From Agaribacter marinus (lineage in GTDB: Bacteria; Pseudomonadota; Gammaproteobacteria; Enterobacterales; Alteromonadaceae), in assembly GCF_030160655.1 (NCBI RefSeq), contig NZ_BSOT01000006.1, forward strand, positions 496,001 through 560,000: a DNA stretch of 64,000 bases. The letters run 5' to 3'. Below are positions 1 through 9,106 of this stretch, piece after piece. Each line of letters starts with the position of its first letter. Positions within the stretch are counted from its first letter, which is position 1. The position numbers were made by a program, and so were the translations under genes. The notes under the pieces were generated by a model. It searched no databases, was not told the DNA's origin, and worked only from the letters and a program-made list of their open reading frames with translations.

Positions 1-1
1 G

Positions 2-955
2 AATGAATCTGGTTTTGTGGAAGACACCCTAGGTGCATTTAAAGGGCGGACTATTCATACTTATCATACTGAGGGGGCTGGTGGCGGCCACTCGCCAGAT
101 ATCATTCGCGCGTGTGGTGAAGACAATGTATTACCTTCATCAACCAATCCTACGCGTCCTTATACTATTAATACGGTTGATGAGCATTTGGACATGCTCA
201 TGGTGTGTCACCACTTAGATCCATCTATCCCAGAAGATATCGCCTTTGCGGACTCCCGAATTCGTAAAGAGAGCATCGCCGCAGAAGACATTATGCATGA
301 CTTAGGGGCTATCAGCATGATTGCCTCTGATTCTCAGGCCATGGGACGCGTGGGAGAGATGATCACGCGGACATGGCAAACCGCCCATAAAATGAAACAA
401 CAGCGCGGGCCGCTTGCACCAGACACTGAACGCAACGACAACTTTAGACTAAAGCGCTACATTGCTAAATACACGATAAACCCTGCCATTAGTCATGGTA
501 TCAGCCATGAAGTGGGCTCGATTGAAGTCGGTAAATTAGCGGATTTAGTCTTGTGGAAACCTGCATTTTTTGGCATTAAACCGTCGATGATTATTAAATC
601 AGGCTTTATTGCGGCGGCGCCGATGGGTGATGCAAATGCGTCTATTCCGACACCGCAGCCCGTTTACTATCGGCCGATGTTTGGGTCTTACGGCAGTGCT
701 GCAGCGAATACGTCAATGACCTTTATGTCGCAGGCCTCGGTGAATGCGGGTGTGCCTGCCGATATCGGCATGACAAGAATGGTGGGAATATGCAAGAACA
801 CGCGCAATATTGGTAAGAAAGATATGATACACAATGCGTGGACGCCTAAAGTAGAGGTAGATCCGCAAACCTATGAAGTGCGTGCAAACGGCGAGCTATT
901 GCGCTGTGAACCGGCGACATCTTTGCCCCTAGCACAACGTTATACTCTTTTTTAG
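2..955 (+). CDS. ureC: Urease alpha subunit, C-terminal 317 residues (cut by window edge)
   Basis: Catalytic subunit of nickel urease, which hydrolyses urea to ammonia and carbamate in the cytoplasm. The reading frame is open at the left edge (first codons read NESGFVEDT), so the gene begins outside the window; a complete UreC is about 570 residues. Visible hallmarks are HTEGAGGGH (contains a Ni-ligand His), MVCHHL (active-site flap Cys and catalytic His) and [11 protein letters not shown] (contains the Ni-ligand Asp), all known from the Klebsiella enzyme. The C-terminus is intact. Accessory genes ureE, ureF and ureG follow on the same strand, and ureA/ureB presumably lie upstream. Assignment is essentially certain. 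Confidence 0.98.
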   Translation, partial: NESGFVEDTLGAFKGRTIHTYHTEGAGGGHSPDIIRACGEDNVLPSSTNPTRPYTINTVDEHLDMLMVCHHLDPSIPEDIAFADSRIRKESIAAEDIMHDLGAISMIASDSQAMGRVGEMITRTWQTAHKMKQQRGPLAPDTERNDNFRLKRYIAKYTINPAISHGISHEVGSIEVGKLADLVLWKPAFFGIKPSMIIKSGFIAAAPMGDANASIPTPQPVYYRPMFGSYGSAAANTSMTFMSQASVNAGVPADIGMTRMVGICKNTRNIGKKDMIHNAWTPKVEVDPQTYEVRANGELLRCEPATSLPLAQRYTLF

Positions 956-988
956 TCGCACTCCTATAAATAGGGAGAGTAGTTAGTT

Positions 989-1013
989 GCTATTGTTATT
1001 GTCGAGCAATAGC
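989..1013 (+). other. Small stem-loop in the ureC-ureE gap
   Basis: The 122-bp gap between ureC and ureE holds a perfect 7-bp inverted repeat, GCTATTG and CAATAGC, with an 11-nt loop. A weaker hairpin (CTCCTAT pairing with ATAGGGAG) lies just before it at about 961-978. Neither is followed by a T-run, so simple termination is unlikely. A role in mRNA processing or in lowering accessory-gene expression is only a guess. Confidence 0.35.
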
Positions 1014-1077
1014 GTCGACTTTAGCAAGGACATTTAACGTGTATTTGTAACAATGAAAAACGTAATTGGAGTAATAA

Positions 1078-1536
1078 ATGCTTAAAGCATATGAGCGCTA
1101 TGATCACACACATGATCCTATCGCTGATACCATTACACTGGATCATGATACGCGCAAGAAAGCGCGGATTAAGGGGACGACTGACAGTGGTCAAAGCATT
1201 GGTATTTTTATGGAACGCGGTCACCCCTTGCTTGTGGGCGAAATACTTAAGACTGAGTGCGGCAAACAAATACAAGTGATTGGTGCTGAAGAACCGGTGA
1301 GTACTGCGAGTACAGACAATTGGTTAACATTTGCAAAGGCTTGTTACCATTTGGGAAATCGACATACGGTGTTGCAAGTGGGTGAATTGTGGCTACGTTA
1401 CAAGCCTGATCATGTACTCGATGAATTGGTCGAAATGTTTGGTTTATGTGTTGATGCATCGCCCGCCGTATTCGAACCTGAAAATGGCGCGTATGGTAAG
1501 AGCGCGCATGCACATACGCATTCCCACGAACACTAA
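1078..1536 (+). CDS. ureE: Urease accessory nickel chaperone UreE
   Basis: UreE (152 residues) delivers nickel to the apo-urease/UreFGD activation complex. The product has the family's peptide-binding and metal-binding layout and ends in a His-rich tail ([11 protein letters not shown]) typical of nickel-storing UreE proteins. The ATG is preceded by GGAG at 1068-1071, a good ribosome-binding site. It sits between ureC and ureF, with 7 bp to the preferred ureF start, so the genes are probably co-transcribed. Confidence is high from both the tail and the context. Confidence 0.95.
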   Translation: MLKAYERYDHTHDPIADTITLDHDTRKKARIKGTTDSGQSIGIFMERGHPLLVGEILKTECGKQIQVIGAEEPVSTASTDNWLTFAKACYHLGNRHTVLQVGELWLRYKPDHVLDELVEMFGLCVDASPAVFEPENGAYGKSAHAHTHSHEH

Positions 1537-1543
1537 TACTATC

Positions 1544-2230
1544 ATGCAAGTAAATCCCATGAATATCAATCGCTTACTTCAGCTTTGTAGTGCGAATCTG
1601 CCCGTGGGTGGATTCTCGTTTTCACAAGGTTTAGAGTTTGCGATTGAAAACGGCTGGATTAAAAATCAGGCAGAAACCGCCAGTTGGGTAACATTGAATA
1701 TGCGTGAATCAGTTGTAAGGACTGATGTCGCCATACTTAAGCGTTTGTATATGGCCATAGAAAAACACGATCTGAGCCAATTGCTTTACTGGAATCAACA
1801 TCTGCTTGCATGCAGAGAAAGCAATGAACTTTTACTAGCAGATACAGCGATGGGAAAAGCGCTAGTGCGTTTATTAAATCAATTGGATGCGATTGATACA
1901 AGGCCCTACGAGGTGCTTTTTGCACAAGCGGATATCAGTTTTGTAAGTGCATTCACTGTCGCAGCGTATTTGTTTGAAATCGATTTACTTCAAGCACAAA
2001 GCGGCTATTGCTGGACCGTTATAGATAACCAAGTCGCGGCGGCGACCAAGCTCGTTCCCTTAGGTCAAACCCAAGCTCAAAATTTATTGTTTGGATTAAA
2101 TAATGAGATCCGAACGTGGTTAGCGATTGCTAATCAACTAAGTGATGATGAAATTGGCGGTAGCTTACCTCATTTGGCAATGGCTAGCGCATGGCATGAA
2201 ACACAGTATTCTCGACTATTTAGGTCGTAA
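1544..2230 (+). CDS. ureF: Urease accessory protein UreF
   Basis: UreF (228 residues from this start) acts in the UreD-UreF-UreG complex that inserts nickel and CO2 into urease. The N-terminal [20 protein letters not shown] segment is the typical UreF signature. The frame is open well upstream into ureE, but homology begins only at [12 protein letters not shown], so ATG 1544 or the second ATG 1559 is the likely start. Neither has a strong Shine-Dalgarno sequence, which suggests coupling to ureE translation. The length fits the family (about 225-230 residues). Confidence 0.94.
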   Translation: MQVNPMNINRLLQLCSANLPVGGFSFSQGLEFAIENGWIKNQAETASWVTLNMRESVVRTDVAILKRLYMAIEKHDLSQLLYWNQHLLACRESNELLLADTAMGKALVRLLNQLDAIDTRPYEVLFAQADISFVSAFTVAAYLFEIDLLQAQSGYCWTVIDNQVAAATKLVPLGQTQAQNLLFGLNNEIRTWLAIANQLSDDEIGGSLPHLAMASAWHETQYSRLFRS

Positions 2231-2278
2231 AATTAGCGAATAAAAATAGATTTAACGAACATAATATTGGCAAACAAA

Positions 2279-2890
2279 ATGAAAAAACAAGTATTAAGAA
2301 TTGGCGTAGGTGGACCTGTAGGTTCGGGTAAAACCGCATTGTTGCGTCAACTGTGTCTGGCGTTGAGAGACAAGTACAATATGGCCGTAGTGACCAATGA
2401 TATTTATACACGCGAAGACGCAGAGTTTTTGACAAAAAATGATGCGCTGTCGGCTGATCGAATTTTAGGTGTAGAAACGGGGGGCTGTCCGCATACCGCC
2501 ATTCGAGAAGACGCCTCGATGAATTTGGCCGCAATAGAAGAATTGCAAACACGCCATGACAATTTAGATTTTGTGTTAGTAGAAAGCGGCGGTGACAACT
2601 TAAGCGCGACATTTAGTCCTGAGTTGTCTGATTTGACTATCTATGTGATCGACGTTTCTGCGGGTGACAAAATACCTAGAAAGGGTGGGCCGGGCATTAC
2701 TAAATCGGATTTACTCATCATCAATAAAATAGATGTCGCTGACTTGGTTGGTGCATCACTGGATGTCATGGACAGAGATACGCGCAAAATGCGAGGCGAC
2801 AAGCCGTTTATTTTTAGCAATATGAAAACCGAACAGGGCTTACAAGACATTATTGCTTTTATTGAAAAAGAAGGCATGTTGGGCGTCTAG
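2279..2890 (+). CDS. ureG: Urease accessory GTPase UreG
   Basis: SIMIBI-class GTPase that powers nickel insertion into urease. From ATG 2279 the 203-residue product shows the P-loop GPVGSGKT (residues 12-19), the metal-binding CPH motif in [26 protein letters not shown], and the guanine-specificity motif NKID. An in-frame TTG at 2267 would add four residues; the ATG gives the standard UreG N-terminus and is preferred, although no strong ribosome-binding site precedes either. It lies 48 bp after ureF. Assignment is secure. Confidence 0.96.
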   Translation: MKKQVLRIGVGGPVGSGKTALLRQLCLALRDKYNMAVVTNDIYTREDAEFLTKNDALSADRILGVETGGCPHTAIREDASMNLAAIEELQTRHDNLDFVLVESGGDNLSATFSPELSDLTIYVIDVSAGDKIPRKGGPGITKSDLLIINKIDVADLVGASLDVMDRDTRKMRGDKPFIFSNMKTEQGLQDIIAFIEKEGMLGV

Positions 2891-2939
2891 CGTGCCATGC
2901 ATAATAAAGGTTATACCAATTACACATACGGAGATACCA

Positions 2940-3119
2940 ATGAAATTTTTTATACTTATGTTGTTAATATTGTCGTCAGGGTCTGCTTTCGCTCATCATG
3001 ACCACCTAGTCAGTGACAGTACTTTGCACCTGATGTCACATATTGCCTTGATCGTTGTAGTGGCGTTATGCGGATATTTTGGTTTGCGGATGTATCGTAA
3101 AATGAAAAACTCTGATTAA
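2940..3119 (+). CDS. Small exported His-containing membrane protein at the end of the urease operon
   Basis: A 59-residue product starting at ATG 2940 behind a clear GGAG (2930-2933). It has a signal peptide (MKFFILMLLILSSGSAFA), a mature N-terminus beginning HHDH with two further His residues, one hydrophobic segment (about residues 37-52) and a short basic tail (RMYRKMKNSD). It follows ureG by 49 bp, so it probably belongs to the urease transcript. I do not recognise a named family. The exported N-terminal His cluster resembles the start of HupE/UreJ-type metal permeases, but the rest of such a protein is missing. A nickel-related role is inference only. Confidence 0.7.
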   Translation: MKFFILMLLILSSGSAFAHHDHLVSDSTLHLMSHIALIVVVALCGYFGLRMYRKMKNSD

Positions 3120-3155
3120 ATGGGCGTTAGCGCATATTTACTCGTTTGAGTGTTG

Positions 3156-3905
3156 ATGGATAAAAAAGTTGTTGTAGTTACAGGTGGAAGTCGTGGCATT
3201 GGAGCGGCGAGCGCGAGACTATTTGCTCAAAAAGGGTTTCTCGTCTGTATCAATTACTCGTCGAATGATTTTGCGGCAATGCAATTGCAAAAAGCCTTGA
3301 ATGCTGAGCTTGAATGTACGTATTTGTGTAAGGCCGATGTGTCGACTGGTGAGGGGGTTGAGCGACTTTTTAACTTTATTGATAATCAGCTAGGCAGAAT
3401 TGATGTCCTTGTAAACAATGTTGGGATCCTTAAGCCGCAAGCGTCGTTGATTGATATAGACGAGGATCGTATTAACCAAATATTACGAACAAATGTCACC
3501 AGTCAATTGTTATGTGCCAAAGCAGCGGTTAGTCGAATGTCAACTTCCTATGGTGGTAGCGGTGGTGCGATTGTCAATGTATCGTCAGGTGCCGCTAAGT
3601 CTGGTTCACCTAATGAATACATTGATTACGCTGCATCGAAGGGGGCTATTGATAGCTTCACAATTGGACTCGCAAAAGAGGTTGCAAATCAGGGGATTCG
3701 AGTGAATTGTGTGCGCCCAGGCATGATTCATACTGCTATTCATGCCGATGGTGGAGAGCCAGAACGCGTAACTCGCTTAAGTCGCAAAATCCCATTGCAA
3801 CGAGGGGGGCAACCCGCAGAGGTCGCTAACGCCATTTACTGGTTGGCGTCAGAAGAAGCCGCTTACACAACGGGCAGCTTTATTGATGTTACAGGCGGTT
3901 TGTAA
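3156..3905 (+). CDS. Short-chain dehydrogenase/reductase (SDR)
   Basis: Classical SDR oxidoreductase, 249 residues. The Rossmann motif TGGSRGIG is at about residues 9-16, NNVG (variant of NNAG) at 87-90, and the catalytic Ser-Tyr-Lys set is VNVSS (143-144), Tyr158 and Lys162 in YAASK. It ends with the usual FIDVTGG segment. ATG 3156 follows GAG by 5 nt; an upstream in-frame GTG (3150) is less likely. The substrate cannot be read from the sequence; glucose-1-dehydrogenase/3-oxoacyl-reductase-like members look closest. It converges with moeB, with only 5 bp between stop codons. Confidence 0.9.
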   Translation: MDKKVVVVTGGSRGIGAASARLFAQKGFLVCINYSSNDFAAMQLQKALNAELECTYLCKADVSTGEGVERLFNFIDNQLGRIDVLVNNVGILKPQASLIDIDEDRINQILRTNVTSQLLCAKAAVSRMSTSYGGSGGAIVNVSSGAAKSGSPNEYIDYAASKGAIDSFTIGLAKEVANQGIRVNCVRPGMIHTAIHADGGEPERVTRLSRKIPLQRGGQPAEVANAIYWLASEEAAYTTGSFIDVTGGL

Positions 3906-3910
3906 GGTAT

Positions 3911-4666
3911 TTAAGTCTTCCCACACACCGAACAACTATCTGAACGCTTAACGGCAAACTCGTTCCATTTAGCTGTCATTGCATCGTATAGGCATAACTT
4001 GTTAATGGCTGGAGTGCCGTAGTTTGTGAGTATTTTTATCGCTTCTATTGCTTGTGTTGCGCCTATTACACCTACAAGTGGTGACATGACACCAGATTCA
4101 ACACAGCTAAGGTTTTGCTCGCCAAAAAACTGGCTGATGCAAGCATAACAAGCGGAACCTTGCTCGGGAACAACACAAAATACTTGCCCTTCCATTCGAA
4201 TGGCCGCACCTGATACCAGTGGCGTCTTCTTGGCATAACTACACTTATTGATGAGGTTTCTAGTCTCGATGTTGTCGCTACAGTCGACAATGAGATCATG
4301 TGTTTTCACTAAGCCCATCAATTCAGTTTCGCTTTGACGTTTATCTATACAGGTAATGTCGATTTCACTATTGAGCTTAGTTAACGAGGTATACGCAGAG
4401 TCGACTTTTTTTAAGCCAATGGCCGATTCAGTGTGAAGCACTTGACGCTGTAAGTTGGTGTTTTCGACAACGTCATCATCAACGATGGTTAATTTGCCCA
4501 CACCTGATGCCGCAAGGTATTGCGCCGCTGCGCAACCCAAACCGCCGACGCCAATAATCGCGACATTGGCGTTGATCAATATTTCCTGTCTATCTAAATC
4601 GAAGCCTGACAGCAATATATGGCGACTGTATCGCATGGCTTGTTGTGTACTGAGCGTTTTTTTCAT
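3911..4666 (-). CDS. moeB: Molybdopterin-synthase adenylyltransferase (MoeB/ThiF family)
   Basis: E1-like enzyme that adenylates the C-terminus of a ubiquitin-like sulphur carrier (MoaD in molybdopterin synthesis). It has the MoeB/ThiF opening MRYSRHILLSGFD, nucleotide-binding GVGGLG at 39-44, DDDVVENTNLQRQ at 63-75, and two CxxC zinc pairs (Cys173/Cys176 and Cys245/Cys248). The CVESGVMSPLVGV stretch matches MoeB. Length 251 residues is normal. No moaD, moaE or thi genes are adjacent, so a ThiF role cannot be excluded, but MoeB is the better fit. The ribosome-binding site is weak. Confidence 0.88.
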   Translation of the reverse strand: MKKTLSTQQAMRYSRHILLSGFDLDRQEILINANVAIIGVGGLGCAAAQYLAASGVGKLTIVDDDVVENTNLQRQVLHTESAIGLKKVDSAYTSLTKLNSEIDITCIDKRQSETELMGLVKTHDLIVDCSDNIETRNLINKCSYAKKTPLVSGAAIRMEGQVFCVVPEQGSACYACISQFFGEQNLSCVESGVMSPLVGVIGATQAIEAIKILTNYGTPAINKLCLYDAMTAKWNEFAVKRSDSCSVCGKT

Positions 4667-4717
4667 GCACTAGCACTCAGAATGACGCGTTAGCTTTTGC
4701 ATATAGATGGCTCACCA

Positions 4718-5122
4718 TCACTCAGGAAATCCTGTGAATTTTTCAGCATTTAATCCCTTTTCGTACCAATTGGCGCGCTCTGACCAAAAAATATTGTCTT
4801 GGGGGGCAATGCTAGGGGCGTCATCTAAACTGCCTGCCGGTACTATAAGGGCTTTGCCTGAACTGGATACATAGGGCGTAGGTGAGCCACACGTCGCACA
4901 AAAGCTGCTGGTTAATGACCGGCCAGGCACATCAAAGCGTTTAACTTGCTCTTGCCCTGACAACCAAGTGATGTTGTCAACAGCCGTAAACAAGTTAGAG
5001 ACATGTGCAGACCCAGTAGTTTTTTGACATTGTTGGCAGTGACAAAAATGAAATTGCATGAACGTATTTTCACATTCAAATGTTACGTCACCACAAAGGC
5101 AACTCCCTTTTATTTTACTCAT
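4718..5122 (-). CDS. GFA-family (glutathione-dependent formaldehyde-activating-like) zinc protein
   Basis: A 134-residue protein of the GFA/CENP-V fold. The zinc ligands are visible as CLCG near the N-terminus, CHCQQCQ (family pattern CHCxxCR) and FCATCGSP in the middle. Family members are often annotated as aldehyde-activating enzymes, but for most the substrate is unknown. Two consecutive ATGs are available: GGAG at 5128-5131 is 5 nt from the second (5122) and only 2 nt from the first (5125), so 5122 is chosen. It lies upstream of moeB on the same strand, but the 51-bp gap gives no strong sign of an operon. Confidence 0.88.
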   Translation of the reverse strand: MSKIKGSCLCGDVTFECENTFMQFHFCHCQQCQKTTGSAHVSNLFTAVDNITWLSGQEQVKRFDVPGRSLTSSFCATCGSPTPYVSSSGKALIVPAGSLDDAPSIAPQDNIFWSERANWYEKGLNAEKFTGFPE

Positions 5123-5181
5123 CATTACTCCTAGATAATTTGGTAAAGGCGCTTAATTAGCGTTTGTATCTGCCCAAGTAC

Positions 5182-6057
5182 TTATTTAACCATTGATCTA
5201 GCCTGCAGAACAGCCCCGAGGTCAGGCTCGGATAAACTAGGACTGCACAAGGCGCGAGCATCCTTTGCCAAATACGGCATAAGGGCATTCGAAATACCGC
5301 CAATGATACTCAAGCGTACTTTTTTAATGTCCATTAGCCTGTGAATGTATCGCCCAGTAAATGTCGCGATTTCCGTCACTACTTGCATCGCTATGGCATC
5401 GCCTTTGTCTGCGTATTCAAATACGATGGGCGCTAGGGAGGCAAAAAATGAGGGGTGTTTGGATATGCTCAAAGTGACGAGCGTTTTTGCATCCTCGCAG
5501 TTAAATGATTGCAATATGTGTTGCGTTAATGGCGTATGGGCGATTACACCATCCAAGGCTTCAAGCGTCAGTCTTATTGCTGTCAGGCCCAATTTTGCGC
5601 CACTTCCGCCATCGCCTAATAACAATCCGTGCCCGCCAATTTCTTCATAGTGGCCGAGGTGTTGAATACCTGCACAAAACCCGGTGCCGGTGATGATGAC
5701 AGCGCCATCACTGCCATTGTGCGCTCCAGCCAGTGCGATATGTAAATCGGTAGTTATTTTTAACTGTTTAAACGGGTGTTGCCATTGCTTAACATCAGAT
5801 GCATGGGGTTCAACTGTCGCGCCAGCAACACCAATACAAGCCGCAGTATCACTAAAAAGTGCGGGATCAATGTTTGCATCTTCAAAGGCTAATTGTGAGG
5901 CTGATAAAAATGCGTCTATCGCTTGCGTGGCACCTCGTACCAAATTAGACGCACCCGCTATACCTTCCCCTAACAGCTTGCCGTCAGCATCTTCTAATCG
6001 TGCTTTTGTTTTGGTACCGCCACCATCAATGCCTAGATAGAAATTTGGCTTTTTCAT
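5182..6057 (-). CDS. Glucosamine/N-acetylglucosamine-type kinase (BadF/BcrA ATPase family)
   Basis: ASKHA-fold sugar kinase of the BadF/BadG/BcrA family, 291 residues. The phosphate-binding motif GIDGGGTKT is at residues 9-17; GTGFCAG and GGHGLLLGDGGSG in the middle match the glucosamine kinase/eukaryotic-type GlcNAc kinase subgroup found in chitin-using marine bacteria. It would phosphorylate an amino sugar in the cytoplasm. It is divergent from the secreted esterase gene at 6221, and the shared intergenic region carries a long imperfect inverted repeat, which hints at co-regulation. GlcN versus GlcNAc specificity cannot be decided here. Confidence 0.82.
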   Translation of the reverse strand: MKKPNFYLGIDGGGTKTKARLEDADGKLLGEGIAGASNLVRGATQAIDAFLSASQLAFEDANIDPALFSDTAACIGVAGATVEPHASDVKQWQHPFKQLKITTDLHIALAGAHNGSDGAVIITGTGFCAGIQHLGHYEEIGGHGLLLGDGGSGAKLGLTAIRLTLEALDGVIAHTPLTQHILQSFNCEDAKTLVTLSISKHPSFFASLAPIVFEYADKGDAIAMQVVTEIATFTGRYIHRLMDIKKVRLSIIGGISNALMPYLAKDARALCSPSLSEPDLGAVLQARSMVK

Positions 6058-6080
6058 TTATGAGTCCGTGAAATCGTGAA

Positions 6081-6171
6081 AATTGCGTATTTGCGTTAAA
6101 AATGTCCGATGATGTCTTTACTTTTCAATTTATATACGCAGTTAGTATTTTATAAACGCAAATATGTAATT
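6081..6171. promoter_or_regulatory. Long-spaced inverted repeat in the divergent kinase/esterase promoter region
   Basis: Two 19-bp arms, 6081-6099 and 6153-6171, are inverted copies matching at 16 of 19 positions. The shared core is TATTTGCGTT read in opposite directions, and the centre-to-centre distance is 72 bp. The arms flank the region where both divergent promoters should lie, a layout fitting a dimeric repressor that loops DNA, or separate operators for each gene. The regulator is not in the window. Confidence 0.5.
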
Positions 6172-6220
6172 AAAACAATGTAGAGTAAAGTATAAAATAC
6201 TACCAATAAAAGGAATAAAT

Positions 6221-8608
6221 ATGCTTATTCGACTGCTTGTATTAGGTTTTATAGTCTTTGGTACTATAAACTCATACGCATCAACACCAAAAGAACGTCA
6301 ATTTGAGGTGCTACTACAAACCCACGTCCCAGGTGACCCTTATCGTGTTGTATCTACCGGTTATCTTATATATTACCCGGAAGACTATGAACAGGAAACG
6401 GATAAAGCGTTTCCTGTTGTGTTGTTTTTACACGGGGCTGGCGAAAATGGGACAAGTCCAAGCCTACTAAAATCAAAAGGTGGGTTTTTACCCGGTTTGG
6501 TTGAGCGAGATTGGAATTTTCCATTTATTATCGTATCCCCATTAGCTAGGTGGTCGATGGATTCATTGTCTCAGGCACCATACCTAGAAGAAATCATGTC
6601 TCATGTCCGTGCAAACAATCGTATTGATACAACCAGAGAATATGTTGCCGGTTTATCTCAAGGTGGCAAAGGCGCTCGATTATATGCTGAGAGACATGCT
6701 GATACTATTGCAGGTTTGGTTTCAGCTGCTGGTTACGCGGGTGGCGTAAATATTGATGGATTAGCGCAGAGCAATATTCCAGTCATTTTAAGCCATAATA
6801 AAGATGATGGGACGATTTCTTATAAGAGCTCGCAAGGGTATTACAATCGGCTGATTAATGCTGGTGCGACTAACGTTGTATACGATTTACAGGATACCGG
6901 CGGGCACAATGCGTGGACACGTGTATTCAAAAACATGCAACAATGGGATTGGTTACTGTCTTTTTCTAATCAAGGTACAGGCATTTCAATTAGTACTGCA
7001 AGTGCGTCGCCGAATGTCATCACATCAGACGTTACTTCTATTCAAATAAATGCAAACGTGATTGATGAATCTGGAGAATTAATTGGCATTCAGTCGGTGG
7101 TCGCAGATGTTAGTGAGGTAAGTGGCGTAGCGAATGATCTCATTGAAACAGTTGCATTAGGTGACAACAGCTATCAACTAAATTATGACCTTTTCAGCAC
7201 CTTAAATTCAGGCACATATACCATAAACATAATTGCCACTGACTTAGATGGCAACACCAAATCTAAGCAAATAACGATTGAAGCAGTGTTGCCCGTTAAT
7301 GCGCTGCCAAGTGCGACGATTGTTTCACCGAGTACTGGCGATCGCTTTGTTGAAGGACAAGATGTTGTTGTTGCCGTGGATGCGTTTGATAGCGATGGTG
7401 ATATTCAGCAAGTATCACTTTATGTGAATGATGAACTTAGTGCAGTAAGCGACACGCAGCCGTATGAGTTTACTATTGACGATTTGTCGTATGGTGTAAA
7501 TCAACTTCATGCGGTGGCGGAAGACAACCAAGGTGCTCAAACAGCGTCTGCTCGTATTACATTGATTGTCGACCCACTTAATCCGCTGCCAGCGGGTACT
7601 GAACGTCTAATTACTGTCGCAGGTGCTGGAAAAGTGACTAACGGTGGGTATTTTCCGCTAGAGATGGCGTTTGACGACCAACCAAGTTACGTAGACGATG
7701 GCACACCAGAACTTGTCGCTGGCGGCAGTTCGGCACCCTATTATTCCAGTCGCTTTGGGTATATTGATTTTGGTGAAAACTGGTTTAATGTGCGAATTAC
7801 GAAAACATGGACGCTTTACAGGCCTTGGAGTGGCGGTCAACAAACGCCATATCAAAGCGTGTGGTGGGATGACGATAGCGATGCCGTGAACGACGATGGT
7901 GTTGTGGAGTCACAATTAAACTTTAATAGCGCAACAAATTTGGTAGCGCATGGTGATAGGCAATGGGCGCTTGACGGTAATTTTATACAAAATCCTATTG
8001 CGCCCAAAGCACGCTATTTGATTCTTCAGGCACCCGAGGCAATGTCCAATCGTGCGCTTGAGTATGCGATTATTGGGTGGGAGGTAGATGAACAAATACC
8101 ACCACCGCCGCCTCCCGCAGCAGATTTAACCTTAATTCAACCGTTTGCAGCGGGCAAAGCTGAAGGTAGTGGTTACTTCCCTATGCAACATGCTTTTGAT
8201 GACACGCCAGAATATTCAGATGGCATATTAAGTAATGCGGTGTCAGGAAACAATGCGCCATACTACAGTGGCAGAGTTGGCTATATCGACTTGGGCGACA
8301 ATTGGGCAAACATCAGTATTGTTGAAACTCATACTTTATATAGGCCATGGAGTGGCGGTGATCACACGCCTTATGCGGAAGTTTGGTGGGATGACGACAT
8401 TGATAGTATCAATGATGGGATCCTGGAAACGTCCATTAATTTCAATTCGGGTCAAAATTTGGCGAACAAAAACGATACCCAATGGATAAGAGATTTTGAT
8501 GGTGGCGATACACCAATTCAGGCGAAAGGGCGATACATGCTCTTCCGCGCACCAGATAACATGTCTAGACGCGCGCTTGAATATGCCATTATTGGAACAG
8601 AGCAATAG
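6221..8608 (+). CDS. Secreted multidomain alpha/beta-hydrolase esterase with duplicated C-terminal module
   Basis: Exported 795-residue protein with a signal peptide ending near INSYA (about residue 20). Residues 25-250 form an esterase domain of the PHB-depolymerase/feruloyl-esterase (LpqC-like) type: HGAGE oxyanion motif at 71-75, nucleophile Ser146 in GLSQGG, candidate acid Asp195 or Asp196, and His229 in GGHNAW. Ig/cadherin-like linkers occupy about 255-455. Two homologous modules of roughly 150 residues follow (about 460-625 and 634-795), separated by a poly-Pro linker; both share GYFP, AFDD, APYYS, TLYRPWSGG, VWWDDD and ALEYAIIG. The modules are probably carbohydrate-binding, but I do not recognise the family. 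It converges with mgsA, 7 bp away. Confidence 0.85.
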   Translation: MLIRLLVLGFIVFGTINSYASTPKERQFEVLLQTHVPGDPYRVVSTGYLIYYPEDYEQETDKAFPVVLFLHGAGENGTSPSLLKSKGGFLPGLVERDWNFPFIIVSPLARWSMDSLSQAPYLEEIMSHVRANNRIDTTREYVAGLSQGGKGARLYAERHADTIAGLVSAAGYAGGVNIDGLAQSNIPVILSHNKDDGTISYKSSQGYYNRLINAGATNVVYDLQDTGGHNAWTRVFKNMQQWDWLLSFSNQGTGISISTASASPNVITSDVTSIQINANVIDESGELIGIQSVVADVSEVSGVANDLIETVALGDNSYQLNYDLFSTLNSGTYTINIIATDLDGNTKSKQITIEAVLPVNALPSATIVSPSTGDRFVEGQDVVVAVDAFDSDGDIQQVSLYVNDELSAVSDTQPYEFTIDDLSYGVNQLHAVAEDNQGAQTASARITLIVDPLNPLPAGTERLITVAGAGKVTNGGYFPLEMAFDDQPSYVDDGTPELVAGGSSAPYYSSRFGYIDFGENWFNVRITKTWTLYRPWSGGQQTPYQSVWWDDDSDAVNDDGVVESQLNFNSATNLVAHGDRQWALDGNFIQNPIAPKARYLILQAPEAMSNRALEYAIIGWEVDEQIPPPPPPAADLTLIQPFAAGKAEGSGYFPMQHAFDDTPEYSDGILSNAVSGNNAPYYSGRVGYIDLGDNWANISIVETHTLYRPWSGGDHTPYAEVWWDDDIDSINDGILETSINFNSGQNLANKNDTQWIRDFDGGDTPIQAKGRYMLFRAPDNMSRRALEYAIIGTEQ

Positions 8609-8615
8609 TCAGTCG

Positions 8616-9083
8616 TTACTCTCTTCCTGCCGCGTATGCTGAGTAATCAGGTACGCGGTAATCATAAGACGTGTTTACTAATGACGATGTGATTAAATAG
8701 TCAGCGCTAGTGGGATTACAGGCAACTGCAATATTCCATACAGCGGCTATTCTCAGCAAGGCTTTTACATCAGGATCATGTGGCATAGAGGCTAACGGGT
8801 CCCAAAAAAATATCAAAATATCCAGTGTCTGTTCAGCAATTTTGGCACCTATTTGTTGATCACCACCCATTGGTCCACTGAGCAATGGCGCTACCTCCAA
8901 GCCCGTTGCTTTTTTTATTCGTTGGCCGGTGGTCCCTGTTGCACAGAGTGTTTGTTTTGCCAAATTCGCTTTATGTTTGAGGCACCATTGTGTCAAGGTA
9001 TCCTTCATATGGTCGTGCGCGACTAGCGCTATACGTTTGGTTTTAGGTGCTAGTGCTTGGGTGTATTCCATAAAGTTAGTCAC
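8616..9083 (-). CDS. mgsA: Methylglyoxal synthase
   Basis: Converts dihydroxyacetone phosphate to methylglyoxal plus phosphate, a bypass that relieves sugar-phosphate stress. It contains the family motifs CATGTTG (phosphate binding), SGPMGGDQQIGA with the catalytic Asp, and FFWDPL, and matches the roughly 150-residue family length. The GTG start at 9083 has AAGG 4 nt upstream; the in-frame ATG at 9071 lacks a ribosome-binding site, so the GTG (155 residues) is preferred. No operon partner is obvious; the next gene upstream on the strand begins 23 bp away. Confidence 0.95.
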   Translation of the reverse strand: MTNFMEYTQALAPKTKRIALVAHDHMKDTLTQWCLKHKANLAKQTLCATGTTGQRIKKATGLEVAPLLSGPMGGDQQIGAKIAEQTLDILIFFWDPLASMPHDPDVKALLRIAAVWNIAVACNPTSADYLITSSLVNTSYDYRVPDYSAYAAGRE

Positions 9084-9106
9084 AATGCCTTAAATTATTT
9101 GCCCGA

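Noticed and set aside
1021-1549. Antisense open frames of 84 and 100 codons over ureE
   Set aside because: They are shadows of a well-supported gene with no start signals or recognisable product.
8101-8125. Low-complexity CCACCGCCG run as a microsatellite
   Set aside because: It encodes the poly-Pro linker between the two C-terminal modules of the esterase and needs no other explanation.
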